A stretch of 64,000 bases of DNA from contig JASGUU010000064.1 in assembly GCA_030057555.1 (NCBI GenBank), positions 26,645-90,644 of the forward strand, in the 5' to 3' direction. This document shows positions 8,793 through 15,877 of this stretch, piece after piece. Numbering within the stretch: position 1 is the stretch's first letter; each line of letters opens with the position of its first letter. Both the position numbers and the translations under genes were made by a program. The notes below the pieces were generated by a model. That model was not told where the DNA came from. It saw nothing but the letters and a program-made list of their open reading frames with translations, and searched no databases. Source of the stretch: Bacillota bacterium (GTDB lineage: Bacteria; Bacillota; Clostridia; Saccharofermentanales; Fastidiosipilaceae).

Positions 8793-10120
8793 CGTCGGGC
8801 TTCTCCTCTCTTTTCGCGCCTGTTTACAGGCGCGCGTCCGCCTGCCGGCGGACGGGGGCGCAGATATTGATAGTAAGTACAGGCCAGGCTGCCGTTATAG
8901 AGTTTGCGGCGGCGATCGGCCGGGCGGCCGAAGTTCCGCTCGAAGTCGCGGGCGAGCGCCAGTATTCCGAGACGCAGGCCCGGGGCCAGCTCGCCCGTTT
9001 CGGGGTTTTGCAGCGCGAGGCGGCCCAGGGCGCGGGCATGCCCGGCCGCGGCCTCGGCATCCTCGAGGCGCTCACCGTAGGGAATGTTGCTGATCAGGAG
9101 ACAGCGGGGTGTTCTGCAGACAGCGGCGAGGCGCCCGCGGTCGAGCCTGAGCGCATCCTGAGCAAAAAACGAACAGAGCTCACCGACGCCGGCCCGCCCG
9201 GCGTTACGCCCGGCGATGGCGAGACTATCCGTATCGATGTCGGAGCCCAGAATCAGGGCTCCTCCCGTTGCCTGCCCGGCCCTGATCCGGGCAATGCCCG
9301 CATCCGCCTCTTCCCTGGCCAACCGACGCTCGTGGGCAAAAGCAGCCTGATCCAGCCAGCCCCACTTCTCCCCTGCGAAACGGCGCAGTCGCCCGGGCGC
9401 AGCTCCCGCGGCGCGGAGGGCCGCCTCGATGACGATGGTGCCCGAGCCGCAGTAGGGATCGTAGAGGCTCTCGGCCTCCCAGGGACACCCGGGATCAAGC
9501 TCGGCGGGCGGACGGGCAGGCCAGTGCAGCAGACGGACCAGAGCGGCCGCCAGAGTCTCCTTCAGCGGAGCCGCCATCGCTTCGCTGCGATAGCCGCGCT
9601 TGTGAAGTCCGGTACCACTGGTGTCGACGCGCAGGCTGCAGCAGTCGTTGCGGAGGGCGAAGCGGACCAGTATGCGGCCCTGTTCACGGCGCTCGGGTAC
9701 CATGCGGGCTCTGCCGCCATAGCGCCGCTCCAGCAGACGCTCAACGATGCCGCGTTTGATGAGGCGCTGGATGTCCGGAACAGAGTGCAGTACCGAGTCG
9801 AGGGCATAGCCGCCGACGCGGATCTCGGCCGATTCGGGAACCCAGTCCTCCCAGGGCAGGCCTTCGATCCAGGCGACGAGGTCATCGAAACTGCGAAGCT
9901 GCGCCTGATCCAGTTCCAGAAGAACACGCTCGGCGCAGGCCAGACGCAGATTGAGGCGGGCAATCGTGCGGGAGAGTGCGCTGCGGTCGGTGGGCGCCCG
10001 CAGACGAACTTCGGCATCGGCAAGGGTGATATCGGCGTCGCCATGGCCGAGCTCCTGCAGCTCTGCGGCGACCACCCGTTCCAGTCCCATAATGACCGGA
10101 AGCACGATCTGCATGCCCAT
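8789..10120 (-). CDS. THUMP-domain class I SAM-dependent RNA methyltransferase (RlmL/YpsC-like)
   Basis: Likely 23S rRNA guanine-N2 methyltransferase. The N-terminal half is THUMP-like (PVIMGLERVVAAELQELG; VRFALRNDCCSLRVDTSG; LHKRGYR). The C-terminal half is the catalytic domain, with DPYCGSGTIVIEAAL as the SAM loop and LLISNIPYGERL in place of the usual NPPYG (Pro replaced by Ile). I place the start at 10120, behind GGGAGGTGG; a second ATG at 10114 is equally spaced. An open frame continues upstream but has no ribosome binding site. It heads the minus-strand unit methyltransferase, NTP transferase-ProA, upp. Confidence 0.85.
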   Translation of the reverse strand: MGMQIVLPVIMGLERVVAAELQELGHGDADITLADAEVRLRAPTDRSALSRTIARLNLRLACAERVLLELDQAQLRSFDDLVAWIEGLPWEDWVPESAEIRVGGYALDSVLHSVPDIQRLIKRGIVERLLERRYGGRARMVPERREQGRILVRFALRNDCCSLRVDTSGTGLHKRGYRSEAMAAPLKETLAAALVRLLHWPARPPAELDPGCPWEAESLYDPYCGSGTIVIEAALRAAGAAPGRLRRFAGEKWGWLDQAAFAHERRLAREEADAGIARIRAGQATGGALILGSDIDTDSLAIAGRNAGRAGVGELCSFFAQDALRLDRGRLAAVCRTPRCLLISNIPYGERLEDAEAAAGHARALGRLALQNPETGELAPGLRLGILALARDFERNFGRPADRRRKLYNGSLACTYYQYLRPRPPAGGRAPVNRREKRGEARR

Positions 10121-10154
10121 GCCACCTCCCTCTTTCCAGCATGATCCACAGCAA

Positions 10155-10183
10155 AGTATAGCCTGTGCTGCTGCCGTCGACCA
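10155..10183 (-). promoter_or_regulatory. Candidate promoter of the methyltransferase-proA-upp unit
   Basis: On the minus strand, TATACT (10155-10160) is a good -10 box. A weak -35 (TGGTCG, 10178-10183) lies 17 bp away. The leader would be about 25-30 nt. Confidence 0.45.
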
Positions 10184-10197
10184 GTTTGGGCGTAATC

Positions 10198-10216
10198 GGG
10201 CGCTGCCGCAGCGCCC
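10198..10216. repeat. 8-bp perfect inverted repeat upstream of the methyltransferase promoter
   Basis: GGGCGCTG and CAGCGCCC are separated by CCG. It lies just upstream of the candidate promoter at 10155-10183, where an operator could sit. No T-run follows on either strand. Confidence 0.4.
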
Positions 10217-10294
10217 TGGGAGCCCCGTCCGGTCAAGATCGGATGAAAGTACGGAACATTTCGCAGCAGGTACCGGCCTGACAACCGCTGGAGT

Positions 10295-10660
10295 GGATAC
10301 TGAAAAGGAATGAATAATGAATATAATTCCATATCCTGAATACAAGTATACTTTGTATTTAAAAAACGTGCTGCACGTAAATACCAGTCTGAGAATTATC
10401 GATTAGCTGCCATATATCAGCTATATATCAGCATATTTTGCCGTTCTGTTTGTGCAGCAGAAGATGGCTGCAACAATAGATCCAGACGCATTCAACTTTA
10501 TTTTTTATTTATGCTTAATATATACCAACGCCCTCTTACTTCAATTCAGGGCAAAAAACGACAGAAAGAGCTTGATATTTCTGCATATTATATTCATTAT
10601 TATTATTTAAAACATATGCACTGCTGAATCCTTGAGCACCCGTTCCTGACCATGCGATTT
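10295..10660. other. AT-rich intergenic island
   Basis: This stretch is strikingly AT-rich against GC-rich neighbours on both sides. It holds no convincing gene. It contains a tandem ATATATCAGC motif near 10412-10435, the palindrome CGTGCTGCACG near 10367, and a usable promoter at its right end. It may be a foreign remnant or a regulatory region for the HTH gene that follows. Confidence 0.6.
10572..10600 (+). promoter_or_regulatory. Candidate promoter of the HTH gene
   Basis: TTGATA (10572-10577) and CATTAT (10595-10600) with 17-bp spacing, inside the AT-rich island. The start codon of the next gene is at 10702. Confidence 0.45.
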
Positions 10661-10701
10661 AACCAAAGGAGGGAGGCAGGCCACATGAGAGGAGACGTTG
10701 A

Positions 10702-11244
10702 ATGGGGAAACAGGATGAAAATGCCTTATTCGCCTCTGGCGGAGCGCATGATCCGGCAGCCGGAAGAACGATAAGCAGCGCACTGCGACCGGTCAACGCG
10801 GCACAGAGACTCGGTCCCCTGCCCTTCGAAGTGATCGAACGCACCTATGGGGCCCGCATACTCGGAAAAGTGCTCCGGACGCTGCGCGAGGATCAGGGCT
10901 ATTCCCGCCTCGATCTGGCGAACCATGTGGAAATGGATCCGAAATATCTCGCCCGGATTGAGTACGGCAACTGCAGTGTCTCACTGCGCAAACTCGCTCC
11001 GCTCTGTTTTGCCCTCGGTTTCACGCTGTCGAAGATCTTCCACGTCCTCGAGACAATCAACGAGACCGATGCTCCACACTGGTTCACCCCGCGCGCCGAC
11101 ACGGCCGGATCCCGCGATGGGGTGTCCGTCTATCATCTGCTCCGTGACGCTGCCGGCAACTATGAGAGCGCCGGGAATGCCTCTGCAGCAGAACTGGAAG
11201 AAACGGAAGAAACCGGGCCGGCCGCCGCAGGCGGCAGCGACTGA
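10702..11244 (+). CDS. XRE-family helix-turn-helix protein (180 aa)
   Basis: A small cytoplasmic DNA-binding protein. An N-terminal ~55 residues of unknown role precede an HTH_3-like domain at about residues 58-115 (LREDQGYSRLDLANHVEMD, then YLARIEYGNCSVSLRKLAPLCFALGFTLSKIF). The tail is Ala/Glu-rich and acidic. The ribosome binding site GAGAGGAG precedes the start. The stop lies 2 bp before the Fpg start with no good separate ribosome binding site there, so Fpg translation is probably coupled to it. Targets are unknown; the AT-rich region upstream could carry its own operator. Confidence 0.8.
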   Translation: MGKQDENALFASGGAHDPAAGRTISSALRPVNAAQRLGPLPFEVIERTYGARILGKVLRTLREDQGYSRLDLANHVEMDPKYLARIEYGNCSVSLRKLAPLCFALGFTLSKIFHVLETINETDAPHWFTPRADTAGSRDGVSVYHLLRDAAGNYESAGNASAAELEETEETGPAAAGGSD

Positions 11245-11246
11245 GC

Positions 11247-13310
11247 ATGCCTGAACTGCCTGAAGTCGAGCAGATGCGCCGCAGTCTGGCCCGCCGGCTC
11301 GAACATGCACACCTGCTTATGTTCATCAGCCTGCGGCCGGGCTTCCCCGACCTGACGACCGTCGCTCTCGGCCTCGAGGCGATTCGTGATGCCGCCATCC
11401 GCCGTATTGACCGCCGCGGCAAATATCTCATCTGGCGTCTTGACAGCCCGGAGGGCAGCTTTGCCCTCGTCTGCCATCCGCGCATGACAGGGCACTTTCT
11501 CTGGCATGACGAAACCCAGCCTCTGCCGCCTCACATCCACGCCATGGTCCGCATTCTGGACAGCTCGGGAGAGCCCGGCCTCCTGCTCTGGCAGGATGTC
11601 CGCCGCTTCGGAACGCTGGAGCTGCTGCCCGCCGGCCGTCTCGAGACCGGTCCGCATGCACTTCTGCGGCTGGGCCCTGAGGCCGACAGCTGGCGGCCCG
11701 ATGCCGCAGCCCTCGTGCGCGCCGAACGCGGACGCAGGCGGAGTATCGCCGCCTGGCTTCTCGATCAGGAGAATGTCGCGGGCCTGGGGGCCATCTATGT
11801 CACCGAGGCCCTCCATGCCTGCGGCCTCGATCCGGCCACTCCCGCCAGCCGCCTGAGCCGCCCCGACTGGCAGCGCCTGTCCGCCGTGGTGCGGGATCTG
11901 CTGCGCTGGGCACAGGCCCGCGGCGGCTCCAGCATCAGCGATTATGTCGACAGCGACGGCGGACGTGGCAGTTTCCAGCTGGAACACCGCATCTATGGCC
12001 GCTATCGCGAAGCCTGCCCCGACTGTGGTACAACGCTCGGCAGACGGGCTGTCGGGGGACGGCACATAGGCTACTGTCCGCGCTGTGTGCGCCTGCCCAG
12101 GTTCCGGCATCTGGCCAAACAGGATGACATCCGGCACAGAGGCAGGATAGAATCTGTGGAGAAGCCCGTTTGCGACAGCAGCAGTGAAAGGATCTCTCCC
12201 ATGTCAGCACAGAACACATCGCGAATGCTCTATGTCGGCGGCTATGGAGGCCGCCGCATCGACCCCGCACCCGCCGGTCTGGTCACGGCTTCCCTGAGCG
12301 CCTGGTCCGTAACGGACACGGGCGAACTCACTCCTGTCCGTACCTTCGCCGGTGTCCGGGACTCCTCCTATGTCATCCCTGATCCGGCAGGTGATCTGCT
12401 CCTGGCCGTTCAGGAGAGCGGCCGCGGCGGCCGCTTCCTGATCGTCGACCCCCGGAGCGACTCGGACGACCCGCTGGCCGCAGTGAACATCGGCGCCGGT
12501 GGCCCCTGCCACCTCACCGTACATGGCAGCTGGGTCTTCACGGCCAATTACGGCTCCGGCTCGATCTCCTGCCTGCGCCTCGCGGACGACCATCGACAGG
12601 CGCGCCTCGTCGCCGTCATCCAGCACAGCGGCTCATCGGCCAATCCGGGCCGCCAGGAGGGCCCGCACACCCACTGGGTCGGCATCGACCCCGCCAGCTG
12701 TTATCTCTACGCCGTCGACCTGGGCATCGATGCCGTCCTGCGCTATCCCCTGAGCGCGCTGCTTGAGCGGCTTGAGACCCTGTCCGCAGCCGACGCGGCC
12801 GCGCCCACGCTGGACTTCGCTGAAGTCCGGCATGACAGAATCGTCTTCCCGGACGGCGAAGGCCCGCGGCACATGGTCTTCTCGCCCGACGGCCACTGCG
12901 GTTTTGTGGTGACGGAGCTCGGCAACCGCGTCTTCGCCCTTGACCTCACCGAGGCCCTGCCCGCCGTCCGGGATCTGGGGCTGGCCGGCGGCAGCGAGGG
13001 AGAAGCGAACTACCCCGCCGCCATCCGTCTGGCACCGGACGGGCGCCATCTGGCGACCAGCATCCGCGGCAGCAACCGCATCGGCATCTTCGTCCTCGAC
13101 GGTGCCACGGCGACGCGCATTCAGAATCTGCCCTGCGGCGGTGTCTGGCCGCGTGACCTCTTCTACGCCGCCGACGGCCGGACGCTCTGGTGTGCGAACG
13201 AGCAGAGCCACGAGATTACCCGCTTCACAGTAGCCGCTGACGGCACGATCGCAGGCGGCGAATCAGTCGCCCGTGTCTCAGCTCCGGCCTGCCTGCTGGA
13301 AGTTCTCTGA
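11247..13310 (+). CDS. mutM: Formamidopyrimidine-DNA glycosylase (Fpg/MutM) fused to a YbhE-type lactonase-like beta-propeller
   Basis: Residues 1-285 are Fpg, which removes 8-oxoguanine and nicks the strand. It has the catalytic N-terminus MPELPEVE, K59 in RRGKYL, and a zinc finger with cysteines at 257, 260, 277 and 280. Residues ~319-687 resemble 6-phosphogluconolactonase/YbhE proteins (MLYVGGYGG; VFTANYGSGSISC; EGPHTHWVGIDP; GEGPRHMVFSPDG; GGVWPRDLF). No stop codon separates them. However, an in-frame ATG at 12201 has AAAGGA 8 bp upstream, so the propeller may also be made alone (369 aa). The ~30-residue linker (about 288-318) looks like former intergenic sequence. Fpg-type proteins normally end near 270-280 residues. 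Confidence 0.88.
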   Translation: MPELPEVEQMRRSLARRLEHAHLLMFISLRPGFPDLTTVALGLEAIRDAAIRRIDRRGKYLIWRLDSPEGSFALVCHPRMTGHFLWHDETQPLPPHIHAMVRILDSSGEPGLLLWQDVRRFGTLELLPAGRLETGPHALLRLGPEADSWRPDAAALVRAERGRRRSIAAWLLDQENVAGLGAIYVTEALHACGLDPATPASRLSRPDWQRLSAVVRDLLRWAQARGGSSISDYVDSDGGRGSFQLEHRIYGRYREACPDCGTTLGRRAVGGRHIGYCPRCVRLPRFRHLAKQDDIRHRGRIESVEKPVCDSSSERISPMSAQNTSRMLYVGGYGGRRIDPAPAGLVTASLSAWSVTDTGELTPVRTFAGVRDSSYVIPDPAGDLLLAVQESGRGGRFLIVDPRSDSDDPLAAVNIGAGGPCHLTVHGSWVFTANYGSGSISCLRLADDHRQARLVAVIQHSGSSANPGRQEGPHTHWVGIDPASCYLYAVDLGIDAVLRYPLSALLERLETLSAADAAAPTLDFAEVRHDRIVFPDGEGPRHMVFSPDGHCGFVVTELGNRVFALDLTEALPAVRDLGLAGGSEGEANYPAAIRLAPDGRHLATSIRGSNRIGIFVLDGATATRIQNLPCGGVWPRDLFYAADGRTLWCANEQSHEITRFTVAADGTIAGGESVARVSAPACLLEVL

Positions 13311-13335
13311 AGCCTCGGTTCTCACAGACAGAGCC

Positions 13336-13375
13336 TGCCCCGTTTTCGACGCCCGCGCGGATGCGGGGCATTTTG
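13336..13375 (+). terminator. Probable terminator after the Fpg-lactonase gene
   Basis: TGCCCCG and CGGGGCA pair across a 21-base loop that can pair further, followed by TTTTGT. It lies 25 bp after the stop codon. Confidence 0.6.
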
Positions 13376-13501
13376 TCGCACATTCTTTACACAAAGAACT
13401 GCATTCATCCCGCCATAACCTGCTACAATGATGATGCAAAAGGCGTAACAGCCGCCCGTTTCGCCCCACTGCAAAGATTACGATGAGGAGGTTTGACGCC
13501 G

Positions 13502-13723
13502 ATGGTTCAGGGTTTTGTTTCACGTTTCAATGGACGCAACGCTATCATCGAGGATATCGAACGCAACCAGTTCAGTGTTGAGCGCATCAAACTGCCGCCC
13601 GATGTAAAGATCGGCGACTTCGTCGTCGAGAATCCCAAAAAGGGAACCTTCCATGTCGACGCCGAGATCACTGCGAAGCGCCAGCTCGAACTGCGCCGCA
13701 TTGCCGATACGCACTTCGATTGA
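13502..13723 (+). CDS. DUF3006 domain protein (73 aa)
   Basis: A small soluble protein with the DUF3006 pattern: a start like VQGFVSRFNGRNAIIED, then LPPDVKIGDFVV and a charged C-terminus. Function is unknown for the family; it is often found near secreted or DNA-uptake-type metallohydrolases, none of which is here. ATG 13502 is chosen because GAGGAGG ends 10 bp before it; a TTG at 13493 is too close to that site. An extended -10 promoter (TGCTACAAT, 13421-13429) lies upstream. It is a single-gene unit between two terminators. Confidence 0.75.
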   Translation: MVQGFVSRFNGRNAIIEDIERNQFSVERIKLPPDVKIGDFVVENPKKGTFHVDAEITAKRQLELRRIADTHFD

Positions 13724-13753
13724 TCTGTTGACAGCACAGCTGACCGGAATGAA

Positions 13754-13781
13754 TTGACAGCAGGTAATCTCGTGGTAAAAT
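13754..13781 (+). promoter_or_regulatory. Promoter of tRNA-Gln
   Basis: Consensus TTGACA (13754-13759) and TAAAAT (13776-13781) with 16-bp spacing, 37 bp before the mature tRNA. Confidence 0.8.
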
Positions 13782-13818
13782 GACCGACGTACCTCGGCGA
13801 CAGGCCGCAGTACGAAGG

Positions 13819-13892
13819 TGCCGATTAGTGTAAAGGTAGCACACCTGACTCTGGATCAGTTTGTGAGGGTTCAAATCCTTCATCGGCAGCCA
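13819..13892 (+). tRNA. tRNA-Gln (CUG anticodon)
   Basis: A perfect 7-bp acceptor stem (TGCCGAT / ATCGGCA), a TTCAAAT T-loop closed by GAGGG/CCTTC, and anticodon loop CTCTGGA reading CAG codons. The 3' CCA is encoded. A promoter lies upstream and a terminator directly downstream, so it is a single-gene unit. Confidence 0.92.
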
Positions 13893-13898
13893 CACATG

Positions 13899-13936
13899 AA
13901 ACCCCTGAAACAACAGCGTTTCAGGGGTTTTATTTG
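13899..13936 (+). terminator. Rho-independent terminator of tRNA-Gln
   Basis: A perfect 12-bp stem (AAACCCCTGAAA / TTTCAGGGGTTT) with an 8-base loop, followed by TATTTGTTT. Confidence 0.92.
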
Positions 13937-14506
13937 TTTGAAACACGGTTCACGGGCCCAGTTTGACAACATATATGACGGCAGCATGATGGACACAGGT
14001 ATCAGATCTTCGTTCGTCTTCGGTGATGGCAATCCGGCAGCGATCCTGTCATCCCGGACGGCCGCCTTGATGCGCAATCGCCGCCTGTGAAAGCTGCGCC
14101 GTGCTCGCGGACCATCCCGGCGTCAGCGAAGAGTCTGACCGTACTGTGACCAAAGTGCCATATAAAAATCTGGACATGGTATCCGTGTCGGATGTCATGA
14201 GCTGCCTCTTCTCCCGATCTGGGTGAAGGAGAGCGAAACAGGCCGCATGCGGCCGGATGGTCGATAATGCAGCAGGCACCGTTGCCCCTGCCCCAAGTAG
14301 ATCCGGGTGCCATCCACACCATCCGGCAGCGGCTCATACATAAACCATGCTTCCGTCAGGCAGACAGCGACAGGGGGTAGACCCGGTAATAGTTCCCCTC
14401 GTGATTTCTGGCATTTAATTCATATAAAACGTTTCTGGGGTTCACTCTGACTTCCGGCCCGCGCTGCAGCTTCCGAATGCGCTGGAGAGAACATGCGCCG
14501 GGATCG
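13937..14506. other. Intergenic region without a supportable gene
   Basis: About 570 bp between the tRNA-Gln terminator and the carAB operator region. Open frames here overlap on both strands, lack ribosome binding sites and resemble nothing I know. One motif, TCCGTGTCGGAT near 14180, recurs in reverse complement near 20147 in another empty gap. Confidence 0.5.
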
Positions 14507-14584
14507 TTATGCATCATTATGCATAGTTTCTGCATATTCTCCTGAATAATTGCATCATATGCAGGTATTCATGCGATACATGCA
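14507..14584. promoter_or_regulatory. Cluster of ATGCA/TGCAT repeats upstream of carAB; candidate ArgR boxes
   Basis: TTATGCAT occurs at 14507 and again at 14517, exactly 10 bp apart. TGCAT follows at 14531. The near-palindrome TGCAT-CAT-ATGCA is at 14551-14563 next to CTGAATAAT (14542-14550). ATTCATGCG and CATGCA complete the cluster to 14584. The pattern resembles ArgR/AhrC boxes (TGAAT/TGCAT half sites in AT-rich DNA), and carAB is a classic ArgR target. No argR gene is in the window. The identity of the regulator is inference. Confidence 0.5.
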
Positions 14585-14701
14585 AAGATTGTTCATTCTG
14601 CGACTGGCGCCTGCCGCCGTCCGGTGCTACCATGCTTGAGATGCACGCCTGAGGGCTTCGAACGACCGTCGTCCTGCAGGCGTTTTGTGAGGAGTGAATC
14701 C

Positions 14702-15877
14702 ATGCCGAGCGACCGAAAGCCACGCTATCTCGTTCTGTCAAGCGGACAGGTCTTCCGCGGCCGGGCAGCCGGCCGGGAGGCCGGGGTGCGTGGCGAGATC
14801 GTTTTCTCCACCGCGATGGGAGGCTATCTCGAAGCGCTGAGCGATCCCGGTCTCGCGGGACGGCTCATCGTCTTCTCCTTTCCGGAGATTGGCAGCTACG
14901 GCTTCATCCCGGAGGATCTCGAATCCGAACGCGCCTGGCCCGCCGGCTGCGTGCTGCGGAGTCTTTGCGACACACCCTCCAACATGCGCTCGACAGGCCC
15001 TATCGAGGGCTGGCTGAGCGAGCAGGGAGTGCCGGTCATCACCGGGATCGACACCCGGGCCCTGATCCGCATCCTCCGCCGCCAGAGCTCGCTCGAGGCC
15101 GCCCTCTGCGACTTCGATCCGACCGGACACAGCTGGACCGAACTATGTGCCCTGATCCCGGCGGCGTCCGTACGGCTGCCGGAGCCGGAGCCCCGACGCT
15201 GGGCAGCTGCAGACTTTGCCCGGAAAGCGCCCTCCTGGGTCTTCACCCTCCGCACTCCTCTCTGGACCCCGGAGCGCTCGGCGGCCGAGGGCCTTTCCCA
15301 TGTTGTTCTGCTCGACTACGGCACGAAACACAGCCTCGTGCGTGAATTCCTGCGCCGCGGCGTCGATGTTACGCGCCTGCCGGCTTCAGCCGGTTTCAGC
15401 CGGATTGAGGAAGCACAACCCGACGGCATTGTCGTCTCCAGCGGCCCCGGCGACCCGGCAGACTATGACCTCACAACCCTGAAACAGCTGATCGCGGCAG
15501 GCTATCCCATCTTCGGGATCGATCTGGGCCACCTCCTCATCGCACGCGCGATGGGCTTCGCGACCGCACGCATGCGCTTTGCCCATCGCGGCCAGAACCA
15601 CCCCGTCCGCGACACGGCGAGCGGCCTCGTGCGCATAACGAGTCAGGGACACAGCCATGTGGTACGCGCCGACTCCATCTCTTCCGAAGTCGCCCGGCTC
15701 GAGCAGATCCACAGCGGCGACGGCAGCTGCGAAGCCCTCGTCTACCGCCATGCTCCGATCCTGACGCTGGCCTACCATCCCGAGGGCGGGGCGGGACCGC
15801 GCGACACCAACGGACAGATCGACCGTTTTTTCAACCTGATGCTGAATCATGCCCGGGAGGCCCGCCATGCCTCGTGA
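14702..15877 (+). CDS. carA: Carbamoyl-phosphate synthase small subunit with altered glutaminase site
   Basis: The glutamine-hydrolysing partner of CarB. The 391-aa length and N-terminal domain are normal (VFSTAMGGYLEAL; GIDTRALIRILR). In the class I amidotransferase domain the nucleophile motif, normally GICLGHQ, reads GIDLGHL here: the catalytic Cys is Asp274 (GAT at 15521-15523) and the following Gln is Leu. AHRGQNHPV and the HPE of the catalytic His/Glu pair (YHPEGGAG) are kept. By family knowledge it should not hydrolyse glutamine, so the enzyme would depend on free ammonia. The start at 14702 follows GAGGAG. It overlaps carB by 11 bp. Confidence 0.93.
   Translation: MPSDRKPRYLVLSSGQVFRGRAAGREAGVRGEIVFSTAMGGYLEALSDPGLAGRLIVFSFPEIGSYGFIPEDLESERAWPAGCVLRSLCDTPSNMRSTGPIEGWLSEQGVPVITGIDTRALIRILRRQSSLEAALCDFDPTGHSWTELCALIPAASVRLPEPEPRRWAAADFARKAPSWVFTLRTPLWTPERSAAEGLSHVVLLDYGTKHSLVREFLRRGVDVTRLPASAGFSRIEEAQPDGIVVSSGPGDPADYDLTTLKQLIAAGYPIFGIDLGHLLIARAMGFATARMRFAHRGQNHPVRDTASGLVRITSQGHSHVVRADSISSEVARLEQIHSGDGSCEALVYRHAPILTLAYHPEGGAGPRDTNGQIDRFFNLMLNHAREARHAS

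Noticed and set aside
13937..14506. Decayed transposase upstream of carAB
   Set aside because: No frame shows transposase motifs and no terminal inverted repeats or target duplications are visible.
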